From contig NZ_DAOUQB010000016.1 in the NCBI RefSeq assembly GCF_030625865.1, forward strand, positions 1-62,359: a DNA stretch of 62,359 nt, given 5' to 3'. Below the pieces are notes generated by a model. It did not search any database. It saw only the letters and a list, made by a program, of their open reading frames with translations, and was not told the origin of the DNA. The translations under genes were made by a program, and so were the position numbers. The DNA comes from Anaerotignum sp. Its GTDB lineage: Bacteria; Bacillota; Clostridia; Lachnospirales; Anaerotignaceae. Of the stretch, positions 51,662-60,374 are shown one piece after another. How positions within the stretch are numbered: position 1 is the first letter of the stretch; the number at the start of each line of letters is the position of its first letter.

Positions 51662-54073
51662 TTATTTCACAATTAAGTTTACAATTTTACCTGGTACATA
51701 AATTTCTTTTACAACTTCTTTTCCGTCTAAGCGGTTGCCCAAAACTTCTTTTGCTTTAACCAAAACTTCGTCCTTTGTTGCATTGGTGGAAATTTCCATT
51801 GTTCCTCTTAATTTACCAGCAACTTGAATTGCAATTTCAATTGTATCCTGCACAAGCTTACTTTCATCAACTTTTGGCCAGCCTGCTGCGAATACAGAGC
51901 CCTCGTGCCCCAATTCTTTCCAAAGCTCTTCTGAAATATGGGGAGCAAAAGGAGCCAGTAAAATTACCATAGTGTCCAAAGTTTCTTTCGATAAACCGCC
52001 TTGTTTTTTAGCAATATCATTCAGTTTATTGGAGTATTCCATAAAACCACTAACAACGGTATTCATTGTTAAAGCTTCCAAACGGCTGGTAATATCAGCA
52101 ATCAGTTTGTTGCAAATAAATTCTTCTTCTTTGCCTGCTTGTACCCCTGAATCTTTATTGGTGTAGACCATCTTCCAAATTCTATTCAGGAAACGGAATA
52201 CGCCGTCAATACCGCTATCATCCCAGTCACAATCCATTTCAGGGGGACCAACAAACAGCTCGTACATTCTCAGTGAGTCACAACCATAATTTTCTACCAA
52301 TTCATCAGGAGAAACTACGTTACCCAAAGATTTACTCATTTTTCCGCCATTCTTTGTAATCATGCCCTGATTAAATAATTTCTGGAAAGGTTCTTCAAAA
52401 GGCACTGCACCAATATCATATAAGAACTTTGTATAGAAACGAGCATACAACAAGTGCAATACAGCGTGTTCAATACCGCCAACATATAAATCAACAGGAG
52501 CCCATTTTTTCAGAGCTTTCATGCTAGCCAACTGGTCATTGTTGTGATTATCCACGTAACGCAGGAAATACCAACTGGAGCCAGCCCACTGAGGCATTGT
52601 ATTTGTTTCTCTCTTTGCCGGCATGCCACATACGGGGCAAGTTGTATTTACCCACTCATCTATATGAGCCAAAGGAGATTCACCGGTATCCGTAGGCTTA
52701 TAAGATTCTACGTTAGGAAGCAATACAGGCAATTGATCTTCGGGAACAGGAACAGCACCACAATGTTCACAATGGATAATGGGAATAGGTTCTCCCCAAT
52801 ATCTTTGTCTGGAGAATACCCAGTCACGCAGCTTATAATTAACGGTTTTCTTACCAATGCCCTGTTCTTCCATGATGTGAGGAACTTTCTTCTTTGCCTC
52901 AAACGCCTTCATACCATTCCATTCCCCGGAGTTAATGATGACGCCGTCACCTACATAAGCTTCTGTCAAAGGCTTTTCTTCTTCGCCTTCAGGCAAAATC
53001 ACTTGAATGATGGGTAATTTAAACTTTGTAGCAAACTCAAAGTCACGTTCATCGTGGGCAGGTACGCACATTACTGCACCTGTACCGTAATCAGCCAATA
53101 CATAATCCGCAACCCAAACAGGAATTTCTTTGCCATTTACCGGGTTTACGCAATAAGTACCAGTAAATACACCTGTTTTTTCTTTATCTGTCAAACGGTC
53201 AACCGAAGATTTGGTAGATGCATCGAAACAGTATTTTTCCACTGCTTCTTTACATTCGGGTGCTAGAATTTCAGCAAGACCTTTATATTCAGGAGCCAAA
53301 ACCATAAAGGTACATCCATGAAGGGTGTCTGGCCTTGTTGTATAAACAGAGATTTTATTGTCGCCGCCACTTACGTTAAAATCAACCTCGGCACCATAGC
53401 TTTTGCCAATCCAATCTGACTGCATCTTTTTTACTTTATCAGACCAATCCAGTTTTTGTAAATCTTCCAGCAGTCTATCTGCATATGCTGTGATTTTCAA
53501 CATCCACTGGCGAAGGTTTTTCTTAGTAACTGTTGCACCACAGCGCTCACATGTGCCGCCGGCAGCTTCTTCATTTGCCAAAACACATTTACAGCTTGGG
53601 CACCAGTTCAAAGGCATTTCTTTCTCGTATGCCAACCCTTGTTTAAACATTTGAACAAAAATCCACTGTGTCCATTTATAATAAGCAGGATCTGTGGTAT
53701 CAACTTCTTTATCCCAATCGTAAATAGCACTGATTTCGTGGAGCTGACGTTTTACATTTGCAATATTATCTGCGGTGGAAATGCGTGGATGAACATTATT
53801 TTTAATTGCAAAGTTTTCAGCAGGCAAACCAAAAGCGTCCCATCCCATGGGATGCAATACTTGATAGCCTTGAAGCACTTTATATCTGCTGACTACATCA
53901 CTCAGTACATAACCTCTCCAATGTCCAACGTGAAGCCCTGTACCGGATGGATAGGGAAACATATCTAAGCAATAAAATTTCGGCTTTTTATCATCTTCTA
54001 CGTTTACGGGGTGCTTTTCCCACTCCTCACGCCATTTTTTTTCGATTTCTGCAAATTCATAGCGACTGTTCAT
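51662..54073 (-). CDS. leuS: leucine-tRNA ligase
   Basis: The 803-residue class I synthetase has the HIGH box as LHVGHWRGY (near residue 47), the KMSKS loop as GGKMSKSLGNVVSP and a WGEPIPI block, with the editing domain CP1 (TTRPDTLHGCTFMVLAPEY). Bacterial-type zinc sites CPSCKCVLANEE and CERC are present. GAGGAGGAAT precedes the ATG. Expression is controlled by the T-box upstream. No odd feature was noticed. Confidence 0.98.
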   Translation of the reverse strand: MNSRYEFAEIEKKWREEWEKHPVNVEDDKKPKFYCLDMFPYPSGTGLHVGHWRGYVLSDVVSRYKVLQGYQVLHPMGWDAFGLPAENFAIKNNVHPRISTADNIANVKRQLHEISAIYDWDKEVDTTDPAYYKWTQWIFVQMFKQGLAYEKEMPLNWCPSCKCVLANEEAAGGTCERCGATVTKKNLRQWMLKITAYADRLLEDLQKLDWSDKVKKMQSDWIGKSYGAEVDFNVSGGDNKISVYTTRPDTLHGCTFMVLAPEYKGLAEILAPECKEAVEKYCFDASTKSSVDRLTDKEKTGVFTGTYCVNPVNGKEIPVWVADYVLADYGTGAVMCVPAHDERDFEFATKFKLPIIQVILPEGEEEKPLTEAYVGDGVIINSGEWNGMKAFEAKKKVPHIMEEQGIGKKTVNYKLRDWVFSRQRYWGEPIPIIHCEHCGAVPVPEDQLPVLLPNVESYKPTDTGESPLAHIDEWVNTTCPVCGMPAKRETNTMPQWAGSSWYFLRYVDNHNNDQLASMKALKKWAPVDLYVGGIEHAVLHLLYARFYTKFLYDIGAVPFEEPFQKLFNQGMITKNGGKMSKSLGNVVSPDELVENYGCDSLRMYELFVGPPEMDCDWDDSGIDGVFRFLNRIWKMVYTNKDSGVQAGKEEEFICNKLIADITSRLEALTMNTVVSGFMEYSNKLNDIAKKQGGLSKETLDTMVILLAPFAPHISEELWKELGHEGSVFAAGWPKVDESKLVQDTIEIAIQVAGKLRGTMEISTNATKDEVLVKAKEVLGNRLDGKEVVKEIYVPGKIVNLIVK

Positions 54074-54283
54074 TAAAATTCCTCCTCAACATAATCTATC
54101 ATCAAAAACCAGATTATTTACCAACGTAATTGTTGCCCATTTTGGGTAAAAACAAAATAGAATTAGCCATTTATTTCGTTTTAGTGGGGCAAAACTCCCT
54201 TTTTGTGGTTATACCTTACCTACAAGCGAAGGAATTTATCTTTTTCAAACCGAAAGCTGATAAATGCATGGTAAATAAAAAAA

Positions 54284-54551
54284 CCTTCGTCTCAGTTAGA
54301 GACGAAGGGATACTCCGTGTTACCACTCTAGTTTGCCAATAGGCACACTCAAAACCAATAACGGTGGCTTACCGTTGCCGCTTACTAATCAAGGCTGATG
54401 TTCTGGGCAAAACTCCAAGGCCAGTTCCAAAACGCATCTTTATCGACTCACACCAACCGCCGACTCTCTGAAAAAAAATATCGCTTTGTACTCTTCCTTT
54501 TCAACGTTTATTTACGAACTTATTTATAACATATTTACTAATAAAAATCAA
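54284..54551 (-). promoter_or_regulatory. T-box riboswitch of leuS, with promoter
   Basis: On the minus strand the promoter is TTGATT (54546-54551), 17 bases, TATAAA (54523-54528). The leader has CAGAGAG and GGTTGGTG stem I elements. A specifier codon CTG (Leu) lies at 54422-54424, eight bases before GGAG, the same register as in the pheS leader. The T-box AGAGTGGTAACACGG is at 54315-54329. The terminator is CCTTCGTCTC with GAGACGAAGG (54284-54308) followed by seven T. Uncharged tRNA-Leu should relieve termination. Confidence 0.93.
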
Positions 54552-54596
54552 GTGTTTTTAGCTGTTTTTCAAAAGAATACAGTCTACAAAGCTTGG

Positions 54597-56393
54597 TCAA
54601 ACTGCCTTTTCTGTATCAAACTGGTTACTATATAAGGCATAGTAAAACCCTTTTTCTCTCATAAGTTCCTCATGGTTTCCCCGCTCAATAATTTGGCCAT
54701 GATTTACCACTGCAATTAAATCTGCATCCTTTATTGTGCTTAGACGATGGGCAATCACAAAGTTCGTGCGCCCTTTCATCAAGTTCTGCATTGCTTCTTG
54801 TATTTTTACTTCTGTCCTTGTGTCTACACTGCTGGTTGCTTCATCAAGAATCAGAACAGAAGGATTCGCCAATATAGCTCTTGCGATGGCAAGCATTTGC
54901 CGCTGTCCCTGACTTAAATTGCCACCCCCATCTGATAATACAGTATCATAACCGTCTGGCAACCTTCGGATAAATTCATGGGCGTTGGCAAGTTTTGCAG
55001 CTTTTTTAATTTCATCATCCGTTGCATTCAATCTTCCGTAACGAATATTTTCACGAATGGTATCGGTAAATAAATAGGTGTCTTGTAATACAATTCCCAA
55101 ACTTGAGCGCAAGCTATTGCGTTTTATTGCTTTAATGTTACGGCCGTCAATGGTAATCGTCCCTTTATCTATGTCATAAAAGCGTGTTAATAAATTAATA
55201 ATTGTGGTTTTGCCTGCCCCTGTAGGGCCTACTAAAGCAATGGTTTGACCTGGTTTCGCATATAAGTTTACATCCTTTAATATAGGGTTTCCTTCTTCAT
55301 AAGAAAAATTAACATCGGAAAGAACCACTTCTCCCTCCACCTCCCTTAATTCTAGGGCTTCTGGAGTATCAACGAGTTCTTCCGCTTCATCCAACACCTC
55401 AAATACACGTTCGGCACCGGCAAAAGCAGACATCATGGCATTCACTTGATTTGCCAGTTCGTTCAATGGTCTTGTGAACTGTCTGGAAAAAATGATGAAA
55501 TTAGAAATTGTGCCTAATGTCATGGGGAAACCCGCTACCATCATAAATCCACCTGTGGCAACCACAATTGCATAAGTCATATTATTAAGAGCCATCATAA
55601 TGGGACCGATCATCCCGGAAAAGACTTCTGCCCGAACACCTACCTGCAACAGATCATCATTTCTTTTTGAAAAGGATTCCGTCATTTCTTCCTCCTGACA
55701 AAAAACCTTTACTACTTTCTGTCCTGAAATAATTTCCTCAATAAAGCCATTCAGTTTCCCAAGGCGTTCTTGTTTTTCTTTATAATATTTTCTAGAACGA
55801 GAAGTAATGGCCTTTGTGGCAATAAGCATAATGGGTATGGAAATAATTGTTGCAATGGTCAAAGGAATGCTTAAATAAATCATCATTGCCAATGTTCCAA
55901 ATATAGTCAAACCACTTTGAAATACTTGAGAAATACTGGAATTAAGTGCCATAGAAATATTATCCACATCGTTTGTTACACGACTCATGAGTTCACCATG
56001 GGTTGTATTATCAAAGTATTTTAAAGGCAACTTTTGTATCTTTTCAAATATTTCTTTACGGATTGAAGCAACGACATTTTGCCCAACAATTAGAAACAAG
56101 TTACTTTGAAGCCACATACAAAAAGAGGTTCCTGCATAAATTGCTAAAAGTGTAGCGCATATCTTAATTAAACCCTTAAAGTCAAACTTTGCAATGTATT
56201 TGTCTATAGCAACCCCAATCAAACGAGTTGCAAAAACCGTTCCCAGTGTAACAAAAGCGATAGAAATTATTGAAATAAGCAAATAAACCCAGTATTTGTT
56301 TAAATAACGCAAAAGCCTGCTGAGAGTCTTTTTGGTATTCTTTGGTTTTTTATTAGATACAGGCGAATGTCCGCCCATTCGGGGACTAGGCAT
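54597..56393 (-). CDS. ABC exporter half-transporter, catalytically intact Walker B subunit
   Basis: The 598-residue subunit has a membrane domain (six helices, about 30-330) fused to an ATPase (about 360-590). Walker A is GPTGAGKTT and Walker B is LILDEATSSVD, with the catalytic Glu. The H-loop is VIAHRLST. The signature is LSQGQ instead of LSGGQ. It overlaps the upstream half-transporter gene by 8 bases. Heterodimeric exporters of the BmrCD/TM287-288 type show exactly this split: the degenerate site is made from this signature and the partner's altered Walker B. Multidrug or peptide export is likely. Confidence 0.93.
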   Translation of the reverse strand: MPSPRMGGHSPVSNKKPKNTKKTLSRLLRYLNKYWVYLLISIISIAFVTLGTVFATRLIGVAIDKYIAKFDFKGLIKICATLLAIYAGTSFCMWLQSNLFLIVGQNVVASIRKEIFEKIQKLPLKYFDNTTHGELMSRVTNDVDNISMALNSSISQVFQSGLTIFGTLAMMIYLSIPLTIATIISIPIMLIATKAITSRSRKYYKEKQERLGKLNGFIEEIISGQKVVKVFCQEEEMTESFSKRNDDLLQVGVRAEVFSGMIGPIMMALNNMTYAIVVATGGFMMVAGFPMTLGTISNFIIFSRQFTRPLNELANQVNAMMSAFAGAERVFEVLDEAEELVDTPEALELREVEGEVVLSDVNFSYEEGNPILKDVNLYAKPGQTIALVGPTGAGKTTIINLLTRFYDIDKGTITIDGRNIKAIKRNSLRSSLGIVLQDTYLFTDTIRENIRYGRLNATDDEIKKAAKLANAHEFIRRLPDGYDTVLSDGGGNLSQGQRQMLAIARAILANPSVLILDEATSSVDTRTEVKIQEAMQNLMKGRTNFVIAHRLSTIKDADLIAVVNHGQIIERGNHEELMREKGFYYALYSNQFDTEKAV

Positions 56394-58128
56394 CTAAAAC
56401 TACCCCTTTCTTCATTTGAGATTGATAAATTTCTTGGTAATCCAAACTAGTTTCCATAAGTTTATTATGGTTACCTTCTGCTGCAATTTTTCCATCTTTT
56501 AAAACAATAATCTTGTCTGCGTTCTTAATAGAGCTGATTCTTTGGGCAATAATAAATTTTGTGCAATGGCTATGAGATTCCTTCATAGATTGACGAATTC
56601 TTTTTTCGGTTAAAGAATCCACGGCACTGGTACTATCATCAAAAATAATAATACTTGGATTTTGGATCAGTGCTCTTGCTATAGAAATACGTTGTTTTTG
56701 ACCGCCGGAAACATTAACACCTTTTTGTCCCAATTCTGTATCATAACCTTTTGGCATCTCCATAATAAAATCGTGGGCCTGAGCAGCTTTTGCCGCTGCA
56801 ATCACTTCTTCTTCCGTAGCATTTTTATTTCCCCATTTGATATTCTCTTTTATTGTGCCTGTAAATAATATGGTTTCTTGAAGAACCACGGAAACTTTTT
56901 TTCTCAATTCATGTATGGGATACTTTCGTACATCAACCCCATCAATACAAATTTCTCCTTCTGAAACATCATATAAACGTGGCATTAAGTTCACCAAAGT
57001 TGATTTGCCCGATCCCGTTTCTCCCAAAATTCCGATGGTTTCTCCTGCCTTTGCCGTAAAGTTGACATTTTCTAAAACCGGTTCACCTGTGCCACCTTTA
57101 TAGCGGAAAAATACGTTCTGAAACGTAACATTCCCTTGATCTTTCTCGGGTAAAACAGGAACAGTGGGATTTACGATATCAATTTCTTCATTTAAAACCT
57201 CATTTACACGATTGAGAGAAATCTGCGCTCTGGAAACATACATAAATACCATAGCAATCATCATCAACGACATAATCATCTGCATTAAATAAGTGATAAA
57301 GGCCATAATTTCTTCTATTCTCATGGAGCCATTATACACTTGAACCCCACCAAACCAAAGGATTGCAATGACAGAAACATTTAAAATAAACATCATTGCC
57401 GGTAACATTAATATCACAATGCGAAAGGCTTTTAAATTTGTGTTTTTATAATCTTCATTTGCAATATCAAACTTTTCCATTTCGTAGTCATGACGAACAA
57501 AAGCTTTGACAACCCGCATGCCCGCCAAACATTCACGCATAACAGTATTAACGGTATCTAACTTTTTTTGAACCATTTGAAATTTCGGTATTCCCTTACG
57601 CATAACCAAAAAGGTAACTAGACCCAAAATTAAAATCGCAATAACAAATATTACAGCTAGTTTTGCATTAATACTGAAGGCCATAATCAAGCTGCCAAAG
57701 CAGAGCAAGGGTGCTCGAATCAAAAATCGCAAGGACATAAGAATAACCATCTGAATTTGAGTAATGTCATTGGTTAATCTTGTAATGAGCGAAGGTGTTT
57801 GAAATGTGTCTATATTATGAAAAGAAAAATCCTGAATTTTCATAAACAGGTCTTTTCTTAAATCTGTTCCCGCTCTCTGGCTTACAATGCTGGCACAGAT
57901 TAGACAACCAATACCACCAATGATGCCCAAAATTGCAATGGCTATCATTGCCCCGCCTAGCTTTAAAATATAACTGCTATTTCCCCCTGCAACACCGTTG
58001 TTGATTAAAAGAGTCATCAGCTTTGGCATGATTAACTCCGAAGAGGCGTCCACCATCATAAATAATGGTGCTAAAATTGCCAAAACTTTATATGGTTTCA
58101 TATATTTTAAAATCAGCTTCAATCCCAT
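56386..58128 (-). CDS. ABC exporter half-transporter, degenerate Walker B subunit
   Basis: The 580-residue partner has six membrane helices (about 15-320) and an ATPase. Walker A is GETGSGKST and the signature is VSGGQKQR, both good. Walker B reads IIIFDDSTSAVD with Asp in place of the catalytic Glu, and the H-loop is IIAQRIS with Gln for His. So its own nucleotide site is probably non-hydrolytic, the known pattern in heterodimeric exporters. It overlaps the MarR stop by ten bases and is controlled with it. Confidence 0.93.
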   Translation of the reverse strand: MGLKLILKYMKPYKVLAILAPLFMMVDASSELIMPKLMTLLINNGVAGGNSSYILKLGGAMIAIAILGIIGGIGCLICASIVSQRAGTDLRKDLFMKIQDFSFHNIDTFQTPSLITRLTNDITQIQMVILMSLRFLIRAPLLCFGSLIMAFSINAKLAVIFVIAILILGLVTFLVMRKGIPKFQMVQKKLDTVNTVMRECLAGMRVVKAFVRHDYEMEKFDIANEDYKNTNLKAFRIVILMLPAMMFILNVSVIAILWFGGVQVYNGSMRIEEIMAFITYLMQMIMSLMMIAMVFMYVSRAQISLNRVNEVLNEEIDIVNPTVPVLPEKDQGNVTFQNVFFRYKGGTGEPVLENVNFTAKAGETIGILGETGSGKSTLVNLMPRLYDVSEGEICIDGVDVRKYPIHELRKKVSVVLQETILFTGTIKENIKWGNKNATEEEVIAAAKAAQAHDFIMEMPKGYDTELGQKGVNVSGGQKQRISIARALIQNPSIIIFDDSTSAVDSLTEKRIRQSMKESHSHCTKFIIAQRISSIKNADKIIVLKDGKIAAEGNHNKLMETSLDYQEIYQSQMKKGVVLDA

Positions 58129-58610
58129 TCCCTCATTTCTTGCAACTCTCTACTCATGTTATCTAAAATCCGAATCAGCGAACTAAGAAAGACTTCCTTT
58201 TCCTCTTTGGAAAAACCACGGAAACCCACTTCATCTAAGGTTGCGCCTTTTTCTATAAAAGCCTGAAATTTTTCTCTGCCCTTTTCTGTTATACTTACCC
58301 GAATGTTTCTCATGTCTTTTTCATCTCGTATGCGCACAATTAGCTCATCACGCTCCATCCTCTTTAAAGCATCAGTCATAGACGCAGGTTTTATTCGAAT
58401 AAATTGGGACAATTCTTTCTGCGTCTGCAAATTTTTGGCTGCAAGAGACATTAAGATTCGAGGTTGTCCTGCAGAAAGCCCAATCTCCTGAGCACTACGC
58501 ATCATATGTAAATGATATAGCTTAAGCAGTACATTCAACGTAAATGTAAAATCCGTTACATGATCTCCCATCGCTTCTCTTTTTTTTGCTAATTCATCAG
58601 AAAAAAGCAT
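58119..58610 (-). CDS. MarR-family regulator of the ABC exporter
   Basis: The protein of about 163 residues has the MarR winged helix (PRILMSLAAKNLQTQKELSQ, then KPASMTDALKRMERDELIVR and the wing EKDMRNIRVSITEKG). The frame is open to 58700, but AGGAGG precedes ATG 58610. It heads the operon MarR-ABC-ABC with overlapping genes. A near-perfect palindrome at 58761-58797, just downstream of a promoter, is the probable operator, giving drug-induced derepression. Confidence 0.92.
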   Translation of the reverse strand: MLFSDELAKKREAMGDHVTDFTFTLNVLLKLYHLHMMRSAQEIGLSAGQPRILMSLAAKNLQTQKELSQFIRIKPASMTDALKRMERDELIVRIRDEKDMRNIRVSITEKGREKFQAFIEKGATLDEVGFRGFSKEEKEVFLSSLIRILDNMSRELQEMREWD

Positions 58611-58753
58611 CTTTATTCCTCCTAATTTTTTCCCTGCTTTGACCAATAATTCACAAAAGCTATATAATCTGGTTCCCATATTACTTATAATCATTGGCAT
58701 TTTTTTTAAAAGTGTTTAAATATAATAGTAAAAAAGACTATATAAAAAATGTT

Positions 58754-58822
58754 AAAAAAAAATAGTTAGATATCTAATCATTAGATACCTAACTATTTTA
58801 GCAGAATATTTTTATTTGTCAA
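58754..58822 (-). promoter_or_regulatory. promoter and palindrome: MarR operator and hlyIII terminator in one
   Basis: On the minus strand TTGACA (58817-58822), a 16-base spacer and TAAAAT (58795-58800) form a promoter. Immediately after, AATAGTTAGATATCTAAT (58761-58778, plus strand) and ATTAGATACCTAACTATT (58780-58797) form an 18-bp inverted repeat with one mismatch. The inner TATCTAAT-C-ATTAGATA resembles MarR operators. On the minus strand the stem is followed by nine T, so it would also act as a terminator for hlyIII or as an attenuator. Confidence 0.75.
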
Positions 58823-58836
58823 TGAAAATTAAAAAA

Positions 58837-59490
58837 TTATAATACGTACTGGAACATAAATGCAATATGAATACTGCTACCAACCATAACAAAAACATGG
58901 AATATCTCATGAAATCCGAAATTTTTAAAAGTAATATTCGGCTTTTTTAATGCATAAATAACTGCTCCCGCTGTGTAAGCAATACCACCTGCTAATAAAA
59001 GACCAATCCCTTGCCAGCTAACTGCTTTTTCCAGTGGAACAAATACAACAACAGCTAACCAGCCCATCACAACATAAATAAGGGTAGATAACCACCTGGG
59101 GGCATTCATCCAAAAAATTTTCAGTAAAATTCCAGCCAAAGCAAATGCCCAAATGAGAATAAGCATTGTCCATCCCCATTTGCCATGCAAGGATACCAGA
59201 CAGATAGGCGTATAAGTTCCGGCAATTAGCACAAAAATCATCATATGATCAATGCGACGCAAAATATTGATTTTACTTTGGGGCAGTTTTAGCGTATGAT
59301 ATATCGTACTGGCTCCATATAACAGTAATAAAGATATGCCAAATACAGCAAAGCCCCATTGATGCCAAACACTTGCCTCTAGTTTTGCTTCCTGCATCAA
59401 TAAAATAAAGCAAGGAATTACCGCTAGAAATCCGATAAAATGTGTCAAAGCACTGATTGGGTCTTTAATTTTAACTTTGATTCTTTCCAT
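58837..59490 (-). CDS. trhA: hemolysin III / PAQR-family membrane protein (TrhA)
   Basis: The 217-residue protein has seven hydrophobic segments and the PAQR metal motifs: DPISALTHFIGFLA, GASTIYHTLKL, RRIDHMMIFVLIAGTYTPI and the C-terminal GFHEIFHVFVMVGSSIHIAF. Members keep membrane fluidity (TrhA) or were named after hemolysin III. It is a single gene. Its transcript would end at the palindrome at 58761-58797. Confidence 0.93.
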   Translation of the reverse strand: MERIKVKIKDPISALTHFIGFLAVIPCFILLMQEAKLEASVWHQWGFAVFGISLLLLYGASTIYHTLKLPQSKINILRRIDHMMIFVLIAGTYTPICLVSLHGKWGWTMLILIWAFALAGILLKIFWMNAPRWLSTLIYVVMGWLAVVVFVPLEKAVSWQGIGLLLAGGIAYTAGAVIYALKKPNITFKNFGFHEIFHVFVMVGSSIHIAFMFQYVL

Positions 59491-59650
59491 TATTACAACT
59501 CCTTCATGTAGTTTTAAATACTACTTATAGTTATATCCATATAATAGCACATTATTTATAATAGTGCAAGAAGAATTCGGAAATAAGACTTGAAGCATTT
59601 TTTCAAATGCTATATAATAAAAAAACAACAGGAGAATTTGAGGTGAAACA

Positions 59651-60232
59651 ATGGTCACACTAGATAAAATTATAGAAAACTTTACGAAGGAAATCAAAGT
59701 TTCGGGAATTATTGAAATGGAAGATATCCCTAATATTGATTTATATATGGATCAGGTAACAACATTTATGGATAAAGCGTTAAGAAATTATAAACGTTAT
59801 GAAGACGATAAAATTTTGACGAAAACAATGATTAATAACTATACAAAGGCTAAAATTTTTCCTGCTCCAATTAAAAAGAAGTACAGCCGTACCCATGTAA
59901 TGTTATTGATTATGATTTATCATTTAAAGGCTGTTCTCTCTATTCGTGATATTGGCATTTTGTTTCAGCCAGTTCTGATTACAAAATCCAAAGAAGAGCA
60001 GGAGACCTTTATCCAGAATATTTATGAAGGCTTTACCAAAGTACAAATGATCATTCAACAAAATATGCAGTCCGTTGCAGAAGGATTGCAGAGTACCGCA
60101 AATCCTGCAAAAGATGTGATTGATGAATATCAAGATGAAAAAGCAAAAAAAATCTTACTGGTTCTTCTTCTTGCCATTCGTGCAAATGCTGAAAAGCAAC
60201 TAGCAGAAAGAGCTCTTGATTTATATTTTTAA
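59651..60232 (+). CDS. DUF1836 protein
   Basis: The 193-residue protein has the DUF1836 core: DIPNIDLYMDQVTTFMDKAL, TKTMINNYTKAKIFPAPIKK and HVMLLIMIYHLKAVLSI. The first part resembles a MerR-like DNA-binding helix-turn-helix, so a regulatory role is possible. The ATG follows GAGGTGAAACA. A terminator follows at once, so it is a single-gene unit, divergent from hlyIII. Confidence 0.88.
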   Translation: MVTLDKIIENFTKEIKVSGIIEMEDIPNIDLYMDQVTTFMDKALRNYKRYEDDKILTKTMINNYTKAKIFPAPIKKKYSRTHVMLLIMIYHLKAVLSIRDIGILFQPVLITKSKEEQETFIQNIYEGFTKVQMIIQQNMQSVAEGLQSTANPAKDVIDEYQDEKAKKILLVLLLAIRANAEKQLAERALDLYF

Positions 60233-60236
60233 GGAA

Positions 60237-60272
60237 AAAAGCGTATCTTCAAAAAAGAAGACACGCTTTTTT
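60237..60272 (+). terminator. terminator after DUF1836 gene
   Basis: AAGCGTATCTTC pairs with GAAGACACGCTT around AAAAAA (one mismatch), followed by T. Confidence 0.9.
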
Positions 60273-60374
60273 ATTAGGAATGCTTGCCAAATTTTTCATT
60301 TTCTGATCAGCTAATAAATAATCCAGAAAAATTATGTTCAAATCCTTTAAGCATATTTTTTACTTCACTGTCAA

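Noticed and set aside
51775-53968. Several plus-strand open frames of 60-157 codons opposite leuS
   Set aside because: They are antisense to a well-conserved synthetase, lack ribosome-binding sites and have no protein-like features.
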